This document shows positions 55,767 to 64,000 of a DNA stretch of 64,000 nucleotides, one piece after another. The DNA is from Pseudomonas sp. sp1636 (GTDB lineage: Bacteria > Pseudomonadota > Gammaproteobacteria > Pseudomonadales > Pseudomonadaceae): contig NZ_JARRAB010000006.1 in assembly GCF_030376615.1 (NCBI RefSeq), positions 1-64,000 of the forward strand, written 5' to 3'. The stretch's first letter is position 1; each line of letters starts with the position of its first letter. Both the position numbers and the translations under genes were made by a program. Under the pieces are notes generated by a model that was given only the letters and a program-made list of their open reading frames with translations, was not told the origin of the DNA and ran no database searches.

Positions 55767-56669
55767 ATGGATCTATCATTCGCCCGTCTACGCGGCCGCG
55801 TCGGCCTGGCAGCCGCGTTGTTGGGGCTGGCGCCCGCGCTGCTGGCGGCACCGATCTGCGTGGTCGACGACGCGCAGCGCGAGGTCTGCCTGCCGGCGCC
55901 CGCGCAGCGCATCGCGAGCCTGTCGCCGGGGGCCACCGAGCTGGTCTTCGCGGCGGGCGGCGGCGAGCGCGTGGTGGCCGTGGTGGCCTTCAGCGACTAT
56001 CCGCCCGAGGCGCGGGCGCTGCCGTCGGTGGGCAGCCACAGCCGCCTGGACATGGAACGGCTGCTGACCCTGCAGCCGGATCTGGCGATCGTCTGGGGCA
56101 GCGGCAACCCCGCCGAGCAGCTAGACGCCCTGGAAGATTTCGGCGTGCCGGTGTTCTATCTCGAACCGGAAAACATCGAAGGCATCGCCCGCGCCATCGA
56201 GCGCCTGGCGCGGCTGACCGACAGCCAGGCGGTGGGCCAGCAGGCCGCCGATAAACTGCGCCGCGGCATCGCCGCACTGGCCGAACAATACCGCGAGGCC
56301 GAGCCGGTGACGGTGTTCTATCAGGTCTGGAACAAGCCGTTGATGACGGTCAACGACAGCCATCTGATCGGCCAGGTGATCCGCCTGTGTGGCGGGCGCA
56401 ACGTGTTCGCCGAGCTGCCGCGGCAGATTCCGCGCATCGATATCGAGGCGGTACTGGCCGCCAACCCGCAGGCCATCCTGGCCGGCGGCATGGGCGAGGA
56501 GAACCGCTACTGGCTGACCGAGTGGCGGGCCTATCCCGGCCTGCAGGCGGTGCAGCAGGACAATCTGTTCTTCATCCCGCCGTCGCTGGTGCAGCGCCCC
56601 ACGCCGCGCCTGCTGGAGGGCGCCCGCTTGCTCTGCGAAAGCCTGGAGACCAGCCGTGCACGGCGCTGA
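55767..56669 (+). CDS. btuF: Periplasmic cobalamin-binding protein
   Basis: This 300-aa class III solute-binding protein has a signal peptide (VGLAAALLGLAPALLAAP, cut near residue 28) and the two-lobe fold joined by a helix. Motifs such as RIASLSPGATELVFAAGGGERVVAV divide into the family segments, with SDYPPEA and LAIVWGSGN. It delivers B12 to BtuCD. GGGGAG precedes the start. It overlaps btuC by 14 bp, so the three genes form a coupled operon. Confidence 0.92.
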   Translation: MDLSFARLRGRVGLAAALLGLAPALLAAPICVVDDAQREVCLPAPAQRIASLSPGATELVFAAGGGERVVAVVAFSDYPPEARALPSVGSHSRLDMERLLTLQPDLAIVWGSGNPAEQLDALEDFGVPVFYLEPENIEGIARAIERLARLTDSQAVGQQAADKLRRGIAALAEQYREAEPVTVFYQVWNKPLMTVNDSHLIGQVIRLCGGRNVFAELPRQIPRIDIEAVLAANPQAILAGGMGEENRYWLTEWRAYPGLQAVQQDNLFFIPPSLVQRPTPRLLEGARLLCESLETSRARR

Positions 56670-57669
56670 ATCCGCCGTCGGCAAGCACCGCCTCGGCCCC
56701 CTGCGCTCGCTCGGCTGGTTGCTGGGGCTGCTCGCACTGGTCGCGCTGGCCGCCATGCTGTTGTCGGTCTGCGTCGGCAGCAGCGCCCTGAGTCTGAGCG
56801 ACGCGCTGCTGACGCTGAGCGGCCAGGGCAGCGAGCTGCAGCGCACCCTGATCTTCGAACTGCGCCTGCCGCGCACCCTCTCGGCCTTCGCCACCGGCGG
56901 CCTGCTGGCGCTGGCCGGGGCGCTGATGCAGGTGCTGCTGCGCAACCCGCTGGCCGACCCCTACGTGCTCGGCCTGTCCGGCGGCGCCGCGGTGGGCGCA
57001 CTGTTCGCCATGCTGGCGGGCCTGGGGGGCGTGCTGGTCTCCGGCTCGGCCTTCGCCGGGGCGTTCCTCGCCACCCTGCTGGTGTTCGGCCTGGCTCACG
57101 GCAGCGGCAGCTGGACGCCGTCGCGCCTGCTGCTGACCGGGGTGGTGGTGGCCTCCGGCTGGGGCGCGATCATCACCCTGATGCTGGCGATCAGCCCGGC
57201 CGAGCGCCTGCCCGGCATGCTCTATTGGCTGATGGGCGACCTGTCCTATGCGCGCACGCCCTGGCCGGCGCTCGGCCTGCTGCTCGGCGTGAGCCTGCTG
57301 CTGCTGCCGCTGGGGCGCAGCCTCAACGTGCTGGCGCGCGGCCCGCTGCAGGCGGCGGCGCTGGGGGTGGCGGTGCGCCCGCTGGAGTGGAGCATCTACG
57401 TGATCGCCAGCCTGCTGACCGCGCTGGCGGTCACCAGCGCCGGCAGCATCGGCTTCGTCGGCCTGGTGGTGCCGCACATACTGCGTCTGCTGCTGGGCAA
57501 CGACCAGCGTCTGGTGCTGCCGGCCTGCGCCCTGAGCGGCGGCATCCTGCTGGTGCTGGCCGATACCCTGGCGCGCACCCTGATCGCGCCGGAGCAGCTG
57601 CCGGTGGGGGTGATCACCGCGCTGCTCGGGGTGCCGACCTTCCTCTACCTGCTGCACCGGAGCCGCTGA
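56656..57669 (+). CDS. btuC: Cobalamin ABC transporter permease
   Basis: This 337-aa FecCD-family permease has about ten transmembrane helices and the typical LRLPRTLSAFATGGLLALAG, NPLADPYVLGLSGGAAVGA and GSIGFVGLVVPHILRL segments that contact the ATPase. The start is GTG at 56656 with GGAG 7 nt upstream, inside the end of btuF. The stop overlaps the btuD start by one base (TGATG). Confidence 0.93.
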   Translation: MHGAESAVGKHRLGPLRSLGWLLGLLALVALAAMLLSVCVGSSALSLSDALLTLSGQGSELQRTLIFELRLPRTLSAFATGGLLALAGALMQVLLRNPLADPYVLGLSGGAAVGALFAMLAGLGGVLVSGSAFAGAFLATLLVFGLAHGSGSWTPSRLLLTGVVVASGWGAIITLMLAISPAERLPGMLYWLMGDLSYARTPWPALGLLLGVSLLLLPLGRSLNVLARGPLQAAALGVAVRPLEWSIYVIASLLTALAVTSAGSIGFVGLVVPHILRLLLGNDQRLVLPACALSGGILLVLADTLARTLIAPEQLPVGVITALLGVPTFLYLLHRSR

Positions 57670-58436
57670 TGAGCCGCCTGCACGTGCGTGATTTGCTGAT
57701 CGACGTGCCCGGGCGCAGCGCCGGCCGGGCGCTGAATTTCAGCCTGCTGCCCGGCCAGGTGTGGGGCGTGCTGGGGCCCAACGGCGCCGGCAAGACCACC
57801 CTGCTGCATACCCTGGCCGGGCTACGGGCGCCGCGCGGCGGCACGGTGCTGCTCGACGAGCAGCCGCTCGAACGCCTCAGCCGGCGGCAGATCGCCCAGC
57901 ACCTGGGCCTGGTGTTCCAGGAGCGCCAGGACGGCTTTCCGGCCACGGTGCTGGAGACCGCGCTGATCGGCCGCCATCCGTTCCTGCCGGCCTGGCAGAT
58001 GGAAGGCGCCGCGGATCTGCGCGCCGCCGAGCAGGCGCTGGCGCGCCTGGATGTGGCGCACCTGAGCGAGCGGTTGGTCAGCACCCTGTCCGGCGGCGAA
58101 CGCCAGCGCGTGGCCATCGCCACCGTGCTGACCCAGGCGCCGGCGCTGTGGCTGGCCGACGAGCCGACCAACCATCTGGATCTGCACCATCAGGTGGCCG
58201 TGCTCGAGCTGTTCGCCGCCCAGGCGAGCGCGGGGCGCGCGGTGTTCATGTGCCTGCACGACCTCAACCTGGCCGCGCGCTGGTGCGATCAGATCCTCCT
58301 GCTCTACCCCGACGGCGAGGCCTGCTGGGGGTCGGCCGCCAGCATGCTGCAGCCGGCGGCGCTGGAGCGCCTGTACGGCCAGCGCCTGCTGACCGGCGAG
58401 ATCGACGGCCGGCCGGTGTTCATTCCGGCGCGCTGA
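57669..58436 (+). CDS. btuD: Cobalamin ABC transporter ATP-binding protein
   Basis: This 255-aa ATPase powers BtuC. Walker A is GPNGAGKTT (near residue 37), the signature is LSGGERQR, Walker B is ALWLADEPTNHLD and the H-loop is CLHDLN. The ATG at 57669 is coupled to btuC. The last 17 bp overlap the end of the convergent hydantoinase-family gene. A decayed second copy of its 3' quarter lies at 60701-60846. Confidence 0.94.
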   Translation: MSRLHVRDLLIDVPGRSAGRALNFSLLPGQVWGVLGPNGAGKTTLLHTLAGLRAPRGGTVLLDEQPLERLSRRQIAQHLGLVFQERQDGFPATVLETALIGRHPFLPAWQMEGAADLRAAEQALARLDVAHLSERLVSTLSGGERQRVAIATVLTQAPALWLADEPTNHLDLHHQVAVLELFAAQASAGRAVFMCLHDLNLAARWCDQILLLYPDGEACWGSAASMLQPAALERLYGQRLLTGEIDGRPVFIPAR

Positions 58437-60537
58437 GGCCGCTCAGGGTTGTGAAAAGATCCAGCGCTGGCGCGGCGCCGCTAGCAGGCCCCGTGCCTTG
58501 AGCAGGCAGGTGCTCTTGGCTTTTCAACTCGGCAAGCCGTAGCGCCGGCATCCCGGACGCCAGTGCGGTGACCCGGGCCTCGAAGAATATCTCGCCGTCG
58601 ATGTCGTTGCGCACGCGGTTTTCCTCCAGTTGGTACTCGATGCGCGGGCTGTCGGCGCCGGCCTGCCGGGCCATCTGCTCGGCTTCCTCGGCGGCTTGCG
58701 CACGCGCCAGGGCGAGTGCCGCCTCGAGGTTGCCATGATCCACCGGCCCGTGGCGGGTAAACACGCGAAACACCCCGAGCACCGGTTGCAGCACGGTGAT
58801 ATGCACGCGCTGCACCACCTCGCCAAACAGCGTGCCCACGGCGTTGGCGACCTCGCCGTGCTGCGGCAGGCACAGGCGCACGCCCAGGGCCTCGGCCACC
58901 ATCGGGTAGTAACTCGAGGCCGGCCCGCCGACGGCCACCACCGGCAGGTCATCGGCGAAATGCATGCTGAACACCGAGCGGGCATCGCGCCCGCCCTGGG
59001 GGGTCATGATCAACTCGCTGAGCAGCCGTGCCAGCCGGCCGACGTCGCCGTCCTGGCCGGCATCGTGCAGCCCGGCCTCGACCAGCTTGGCGCAGATGAT
59101 CCGGATCACCCGCTGGAACACGTCCCGGGCGGGCGCCTCGGCATCGCCTTCCGGCCAACTGCCGAAGCCGTACTGACGGCGCATCCGGCGTGCCCAGATA
59201 CGCGCCGCCAGGCTGGCCGCCGGGGTGCTCCAGTGCTGGGAAAGACCCAGCACGTGGGCGGCGTCAGTCGGGGTGAAGCCGCTGTAGATGACCAGCCCCT
59301 TGCGTTCCAGGCGGGCCAGGGCGCGCGCCAGCCAGCGCTCGTCCATGGTCGCCTGCTCGATGTCCACGGGCCCGGCTTCCAGGCGTTCCCAGGCCGCCTG
59401 TTCGTCGGCGCTCAGATGCCGCAACAAGGCCTCATCGCGCTGCAGACGCAGGGCGAAACGGTTATGGCTGCTGCATGGATACGACTGCAACTGGCGCTCC
59501 AGCGCCGCGATCACCGCCGGATACTGGCTGGCCAGCAGGCTCAGCGGCACCACCCGGCGCGGGCCGATGACGATGCCCAGGCCGCTGTCGAAGCTCAGCT
59601 CGCTGTCTCCGCCCAGGCCGATGGAGTACAGGCGGATGGCTTCGACCATCGGTCGCCAGTCGCCGACCCGGGCGCCATCGAAGGACAACTCCGGGCGACC
59701 GTTGCGCACCACCGCGATGTCGGTGGTGGTACCGCCCATGTCGGCCACGATCAGGTCGCGATAGCCGCTCAGGGCGCAGGCCCCGTTGACGCTGGCGGCG
59801 GGGCCCGAGAGCACGGTACTGATCGGGCGCAACATGGCGCTGCCGGCATTGACCAGCGAACCGTCGCCCTTGACGATCATCAGCGGCGCCTGGATGTTCT
59901 GCGCCGCCAGCAGGCTCCGAACCGAGTCGATCAACTGGCTGACCTGGGCGATCATGCGCGCATTCAGCGCCGCGGTCATCGCTCGCCGCGGCGCGCCCAG
60001 CGACGACGCCAGCTCATGGCCGCAGCTGACCGGCTTGCCGGCCAGGCGGTTGACCAGTTCCTGCACGCGCAGCTCGTGGCAAGGGTTGCGCACGCTGAAG
60101 CTGGCCGAAATGGCGAAGGCCGAAACCCGCTCGCGGTAGGCCAGGATCGCCTGGCGTGCCGCGCCCTCGTCCAGCGCCGTCTGTTCCCGCCCGCCGGCAT
60201 CGTGGCCGCCGGCCAACATGACGATGCCTTCCGGCCCGAGCAACTCGGGCAAGCCGCTGGCCTTGAGCTGCTGGGCGTCGTAGCCGATCAGCAACACGCA
60301 CACCGGCGAGCCCTTGCCTTCCACGGCCGAGTTGGTGGTCAGGGTCGAAGACAGCGAGACCATGGCGACCTCGGGCAGCCACTGCTGGGGCAGCGCCGCC
60401 AGCGACTGGCCGATGCCGACACTCAAGTCCAGGCGCGTGGTCAGCCGCTTGGCCGAGGCCACGACCTGGCGCTGCTCGTCCAGCAACACGGCATCGGTGA
60501 AGGTGCCACCGGTATCGATTCCGAGGAAGTACGCCAT
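58420..60537 (-). CDS. Hydantoinase/oxoprolinase-family (HyuA-type) protein
   Basis: The 705-aa protein has the ASKHA-like N-terminus (FLGIDTGGTFTDAVLLDE) and the second phosphate loop VADMGGTTTDIAVV typical of hydantoinase A/oxoprolinase A. No HyuB partner is adjacent. It lies next to a corrinoid-activating ATPase and a methyltransferase, so it may act in methylamine or betaine metabolism or corrinoid maintenance rather than on hydantoins. Its last four codons and stop lie inside the antisense of btuD, suggesting that its 3' end was remade by a rearrangement. The start has only a weak ribosome-binding site. Confidence 0.8.
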   Translation of the reverse strand: MAYFLGIDTGGTFTDAVLLDEQRQVVASAKRLTTRLDLSVGIGQSLAALPQQWLPEVAMVSLSSTLTTNSAVEGKGSPVCVLLIGYDAQQLKASGLPELLGPEGIVMLAGGHDAGGREQTALDEGAARQAILAYRERVSAFAISASFSVRNPCHELRVQELVNRLAGKPVSCGHELASSLGAPRRAMTAALNARMIAQVSQLIDSVRSLLAAQNIQAPLMIVKGDGSLVNAGSAMLRPISTVLSGPAASVNGACALSGYRDLIVADMGGTTTDIAVVRNGRPELSFDGARVGDWRPMVEAIRLYSIGLGGDSELSFDSGLGIVIGPRRVVPLSLLASQYPAVIAALERQLQSYPCSSHNRFALRLQRDEALLRHLSADEQAAWERLEAGPVDIEQATMDERWLARALARLERKGLVIYSGFTPTDAAHVLGLSQHWSTPAASLAARIWARRMRRQYGFGSWPEGDAEAPARDVFQRVIRIICAKLVEAGLHDAGQDGDVGRLARLLSELIMTPQGGRDARSVFSMHFADDLPVVAVGGPASSYYPMVAEALGVRLCLPQHGEVANAVGTLFGEVVQRVHITVLQPVLGVFRVFTRHGPVDHGNLEAALALARAQAAEEAEQMARQAGADSPRIEYQLEENRVRNDIDGEIFFEARVTALASGMPALRLAELKSQEHLPAQGTGPASGAAPALDLFTTLSGLSAPE

Positions 60538-60700
60538 GCCAGGTCTCGTTCTTGTAGGTGTAGATGGAGCGCAGTAATAGCACCCGGCGAGGCTCGCCCC
60601 TGCTCCGCCAACGGCATCGTTGCACTGAAAACCGACAGCGAACGGGCGCTTTCAGACCCCGGGGCGGATCGCCGACCGGCAATCGCCTGGATCGCGCGCT
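60538..60700. other. Gap upstream of the hydantoinase-family gene
   Basis: This stretch lies between the hydantoinase-family start and the btuD fragment. It should contain the promoter of the hydantoinase-family gene on the minus strand, but no sure motif is visible. The part near 60670-60700 weakly resembles an inner piece of btuD with deletions. Confidence 0.4.
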
Positions 60701-60846
60701 GTTCATGGGCCTGCACGACCTCAACCTGGCCGCGCGCTGATGCGACCAGATCCTCCTGCGCTACCCCGGCGGCGAGGCCTGCCGGGGGTCAGCGCCTGCT
60801 GACCGGCGAAATCGACGGCCGACCGGCGTTCATTCCGGCGCGCTGA
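60701..60846 (+). pseudogene. btuD: Decayed duplicate of the btuD 3' end
   Basis: This segment is about 90% identical to the last part of btuD (58244-58436), starting GTTCATG and ending at the same ...CCGGCGCGCTGA. It has an in-frame TGG to TGA change and a 47-bp deletion, so it cannot encode a product. It lies one base from the stop codon of the convergent RamA-like gene. The two btuD tails therefore flank the hydantoinase-family gene. Confidence 0.85.
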
Positions 60847-60847
60847 G

Positions 60848-62881
60848 TCAGCTCGGTTGGCGCTGCGGACGCTGGCGCCGTCCCGTGCCGCGGTTGAGGC
60901 TGTTCTGGCTCGGCTGCGGCGGCGGCAACCTCACCTCGCGCTGCAAGCGGGGAAAGTCATCGCTCTTGTGCGGAATCGCCATGGCCTCGATGAAGTGCTC
61001 CTGAAAGCGCGGCTCGACGGCGGTTTCCACCTTCTCCACGCGGCGCACCACCTCCTCGATGTCCTTGCGCGACTTGCGACTGAGCAGGGCGATGCGCGCT
61101 CCGGTGCCGGCGGCGTTGCCGGCCGAGGTGACGTGCGCCAGGTCGCAGTCCGGGATCAAGCCGAGAATCATCGCGTACTTGACGTCGATATGCGCGCCGA
61201 ACGCCCCGGCCAGGCGGATGCGCTCGACGTGATCGGCGCCGAATTGCTCCATCAACAACTTGATCCCGGCATAGAGCGCGGCCTTGGCCAGTTGGATGGC
61301 ACGGATGTCGTTCTGGGTGATGCGCAGGCTGCGGCTGGCGTCCTGATACAGCACATAGGCGAAGGTTCGGCCGTCGGCCACCACTCGCGGGCAGCGCTCG
61401 GCCAGGGCGCCGTTGACCACGCCCTCGTGGTTGATCACGCCGGCCAGGAACAGCTCGACAATCACCTCGATGATGCCCGAACCACAGACCCCGGTGACGC
61501 CATGCGCGGCGACCGCCTCGCTGAAATCGGGCTCGCTCGACCAGAGTTCGCAGCCGATCACCTTGAAGCGCGGCTCGAGGGTCTCGGGGTCGATGCGCAC
61601 GCGCTCGATGGCGCCCGGTGCGGCGCGCTGGCCGCAGCTGATCTGCGCGCCCTCGAAGGCCGGCCCGGTCGGGCTGGAGGCGGCCAGCAGGCGTTCGCGA
61701 TTGCCTAGGACGATCTCGGCGTTGGTGCCGACGTCCACCAGCAGCATCAGTTCTTCACTCAGGTAGGGCGTTTCGGAGAGGATCACCGCGGCGGCGTCGG
61801 CGCCGACATGCCCGGCGATGCACGGCAGCCCGTAGACCCGCGCGTTGGGGTGGATGCGCAGGTCGATCTCGGTGGCCCAGAGGCCGTCGATGGCTTCGTC
61901 GGAAGCCAGGGCGAAGGGCGCGCCGCCCAGTTCGACCGGATTGATGCCGAACACCAGGTTGTGCATGATCGGGTTGCCGACCAGGGTCGCCTCGAGGATC
62001 GTCTGCAAACCGATCCCCGCCTCCTGCGCCAGCTCCTCGGCCAGATGGTTGAGCGCCTCGCGCACGGCGAGGGTCATCTCCACCTCGCCGCCCGGGTTCA
62101 TCATGATGTAGGAGACCCGGCTCATCAGATCCTCGCCGAAGCGGATCTGCGGGTTCATCCGCCCGGCACTGGCCACCACCTCGCCGCTCTGCAGGTCGCA
62201 CAGATGGGCGGCGATGGTGGTCGAACCGACGTCCACCGCCATGCCGTAGACCTTCTCGTGCAGGCCGGGCCAGACGGCGATGATCCGCTCGTCGTTGTAC
62301 ACCGCCACCGTGACCTGCCACTGGCCCTGGCGCAGGGCCTGCTGCAGGTGCTGGACCACGCGGATATCGCTTTCCAGGTGGGCCAGGTGCCATTGGTAGT
62401 TGAGGGCATCCTTGAGCCGCCGCAGATCGGAGGCCGGCACGTGCATGTCCGGCTGTTGCACCTCGACGAAGTACAGGCGAACGACCGGATCCAGCTCGAT
62501 ATTGATCACTTCCGCGCGCTTGCGCACGACCTGGCGGTGCACCTGGCTGGAGGACGGCACATCGATCACCGCATCGCCCAGCAACTGGGTCGAGCAGCTC
62601 AGCCGGCGACCCGGATTGAGCGGGCCGCGGCGCAATTCCCAGGCGTACTCGGTGGCGCTCTTGCCGCTCAGGTGGCTGGCGGCGGACTCGACTCCGTGCT
62701 TGGCGAAGCTGCCCTCGCACAGGTCGACCTGGCAGCGTCCGCAGAGGCCGCGGCCGCCGCACACCGAGTCGATGTCGACCCCCAGCGCCCGGGCGGCTTC
62801 CAGCACCGGGGTGCCCAGGGGAAAGCGGCCGCGGCGACCGGATGGGGTGAATACGACGAGTGCATCCTCAGGTTCGGACAC
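60848..62881 (-). CDS. RamA/RACo-like corrinoid-activation ATPase with ferredoxin domain
   Basis: The 677-aa protein has an N-terminal plant-type [2Fe-2S] domain with Cys41, Cys47 and Cys50 and a fourth Cys near residue 96. A linker and a C-terminal ASKHA ATPase domain follow (AVDVGSTTIAAHL near residue 218, LLVDVGTNAEIVLG, GVCGSGIIEVI). This is the form of RACo and RamA-type activators, which use ATP to reduce inactive Co(II) corrinoid proteins to Co(I). The start is GTG after GAGGAA. It is 87 bp after the methyltransferase-like gene, with which it forms an operon. The basic, Gln/Arg-rich C-terminal tail is unusual. Confidence 0.88.
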   Translation of the reverse strand: MSEPEDALVVFTPSGRRGRFPLGTPVLEAARALGVDIDSVCGGRGLCGRCQVDLCEGSFAKHGVESAASHLSGKSATEYAWELRRGPLNPGRRLSCSTQLLGDAVIDVPSSSQVHRQVVRKRAEVINIELDPVVRLYFVEVQQPDMHVPASDLRRLKDALNYQWHLAHLESDIRVVQHLQQALRQGQWQVTVAVYNDERIIAVWPGLHEKVYGMAVDVGSTTIAAHLCDLQSGEVVASAGRMNPQIRFGEDLMSRVSYIMMNPGGEVEMTLAVREALNHLAEELAQEAGIGLQTILEATLVGNPIMHNLVFGINPVELGGAPFALASDEAIDGLWATEIDLRIHPNARVYGLPCIAGHVGADAAAVILSETPYLSEELMLLVDVGTNAEIVLGNRERLLAASSPTGPAFEGAQISCGQRAAPGAIERVRIDPETLEPRFKVIGCELWSSEPDFSEAVAAHGVTGVCGSGIIEVIVELFLAGVINHEGVVNGALAERCPRVVADGRTFAYVLYQDASRSLRITQNDIRAIQLAKAALYAGIKLLMEQFGADHVERIRLAGAFGAHIDVKYAMILGLIPDCDLAHVTSAGNAAGTGARIALLSRKSRKDIEEVVRRVEKVETAVEPRFQEHFIEAMAIPHKSDDFPRLQREVRLPPPQPSQNSLNRGTGRRQRPQRQPS

Positions 62882-62968
62882 GGCGGTTCCTCGATTATTC
62901 TGGCGCAGACGAAAAAGAGCCCCGGGTCGAGGCTCTTGGCTGATTCGACGCAGTGGCGCTGGCGCGCC

Positions 62969-63880
62969 TCAGGAGGCGCTGCGCCGACGGGTCTCGCGCC
63001 GGCCGCGGGCTTCAGTGCCATCGGCGGAAGCCGCCGGCGCCTCGCGGAATTTCTTGATCCAGCGCATGCAGTCCGGGTCATGCCCCATCATCACGTCGGC
63101 GCCCATGATCGCGGCCATGATCTCGCCGTGCAGCGGGTTGGTGATCGCCGAGGTCATGCCCGAGGCGATGGCCATGCTCATGAACGCCGCATTGACGCCG
63201 TTGCGGTTGGGCAGGCCGAAGCTGACGTTGGACGCGCCGCAGGTGGTGTTGACCTTCAGTTCGCGCTGCAGCCGATGGCACAGCGCGAAGACCTGGCGAC
63301 CGGCGCTGCCCACCGCGCCGATGGGCATCACCAGCGGGTCGACCACCACGTCGCAGGCGGGGATGCCGTGGTCGGCGGCGCGCTCGACGATCTTCTTGGC
63401 GATGGCGAAGCGCACGTCGGGGTCGTGGGAGATGCCGGTTTCGTCGTTGCTGATGGCGACCACGGCGGCGCCGTATTTCTTCACCAGCGGCAACACCCGC
63501 TCCAGGCTTTCGTCCTCGCCGGTCACCGAGTTGACCAGGGGCTTGCCCTGGTACACCGCCAGACCCGCTTCCAGGGCGGCGATGATCGAGGAGTCGATGC
63601 ACAGCGGCACGTCGGTCAGCGACTGCACCAACTGGATGGTCTTGGCCAGGATCGCCGGTTCGTCGGCCAGCGGAATGCCGGCGTTGACGTCGAGCATGTG
63701 CGCGCCGGCCGCCAACTGCGCCTCGACGTCGAGGATCACCCGGGAGAAGTCGCCGGCGGCCATTTCGGCGGCGAGCAGCTTGCGCCCGGTGGGGTTGATG
63801 CGCTCGCCGATGACCACGAAGGGACGTTCGAAGCCGAGCACTACTTCCCGCCGGTGTGAGCTGATGATGGTATCTGTCAT
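62969..63880 (-). CDS. Methyltetrahydrofolate:corrinoid methyltransferase-like (pterin-binding) protein
   Basis: The 303-aa protein has the dihydropteroate-synthase-like TIM barrel of MtgA/MtvA/AcsE-type methyltransferases (VIGERINPTGRK near residue 23, HMLDVNAGIPLADE, PLCIDSS, LVNSVTGED, GASNVSFGLPNR). These move methyl groups between a corrinoid protein and THF. GAGGAAG precedes the start. The corrinoid protein and the substrate-specific methyltransferase (MttB/MtgB type) would be expected further upstream, beyond the window. The C-terminus ends in a basic Arg/Ser-rich tail. Confidence 0.88.
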   Translation of the reverse strand: MTDTIISSHRREVVLGFERPFVVIGERINPTGRKLLAAEMAAGDFSRVILDVEAQLAAGAHMLDVNAGIPLADEPAILAKTIQLVQSLTDVPLCIDSSIIAALEAGLAVYQGKPLVNSVTGEDESLERVLPLVKKYGAAVVAISNDETGISHDPDVRFAIAKKIVERAADHGIPACDVVVDPLVMPIGAVGSAGRQVFALCHRLQRELKVNTTCGASNVSFGLPNRNGVNAAFMSMAIASGMTSAITNPLHGEIMAAIMGADVMMGHDPDCMRWIKKFREAPAASADGTEARGRRETRRRSAS

Positions 63881-64000
63881 GACACTTCCTCGAATTATGG
63901 GTTGGGGGGTCGGTGACCCGGAATCAGGTGCAGCGAACTACGGGTGTACGGCTTCCGCCTGCGGGATCGCCCGCGGCGATTGCGGATTGAGTTGGGCGGG
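63881..64000 (-). other. Right edge, possible 3' end of an upstream gene
   Basis: On the minus strand a frame open from the window edge ends at TAG 63938-63940, which could be the last 20 codons of the next gene of the corrinoid cluster. Other frames are also open, so no coding call is safe. A short GCGGG / CCCGC hairpin lies near 63966-63979. Confidence 0.3.

Noticed and set aside
60701..60846. Functional small gene encoding a BtuD C-terminal fragment.
   Set aside because: It has an in-frame stop and a 47-bp deletion relative to btuD and no start with a ribosome-binding site.

Overview
The window is high-GC DNA with the gene content and order of a Pseudomonas chromosome. It is a catabolic region for quaternary ammonium compounds (choline, glycine betaine, carnitine) followed by a cobalamin region and the edge of a corrinoid methyl-transfer cluster. 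From memory, the left half keeps the gene order of the P. aeruginosa PAO1 betaine/carnitine region in blocks; no search was run. I see no tRNA, rRNA, CRISPR, insertion sequence or phage gene.

Left part (1-13.8 kb): gbcA and gbcB, the Rieske oxygenase and reductase that remove the first methyl of glycine betaine, are divergent. They are followed by a block that looks accessory to the pathway: a PdxH-family protein, an unknown lipoprotein, an EF-G-like GTPase, and a three-gene signalling operon (membrane histidine kinase, REC-PAS-GGDEF-EAL, REC-GGDEF-EAL). The last two proteins share a recently duplicated receiver module.

Middle part (13.9-38.2 kb): ltaE, a TraX-family gene, then the operon glyA-soxBDAG-purU-fdhA, which turns sarcosine into glycine/serine and handles formaldehyde and formyl-folate, ending in a clear intrinsic terminator. 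Next come the carnitine genes cdhB-cdhA-cdhC-caiX, divergent from the regulator cdhR. Then comes the dimethylglycine operon: an M19-like protein, a DUF5943-like protein, dgcA, dgcB, etfA, etfB and a small unknown protein. Together these encode carnitine -> betaine -> dimethylglycine -> sarcosine -> glycine.

Right part (38.4-64 kb): a minus-strand run btuB-cobO-cobB-bluB-cbiB-cobD-cobQ-cobU-cobT-cobC-cobS (B12 uptake and late cobalamin assembly) begins behind a cobalamin riboswitch. Upstream, a second copy of the same promoter and riboswitch drives a different minus-strand set: a very large CobN-like protein that carries a signal peptide and a C-terminal membrane anchor, an ExbB/TolQ-like protein and a DUF2149 protein. 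btuF-btuC-btuD (cobalamin ABC importer) run the other way. The right edge holds a hydantoinase/oxoprolinase-family protein, a RamA/RACo-like corrinoid-reactivating ATPase and a methyl-folate:corrinoid methyltransferase-like protein. A broken copy of the 3' end of btuD lies between the first two, marking a rearrangement.

The most novel-looking system is the riboswitch-controlled, envelope-located CobN-like protein with its ExbB-like motor genes. The next most interesting is the corrinoid methyl-transfer module lying beside a complete O2-dependent demethylation pathway and B12 supply genes.
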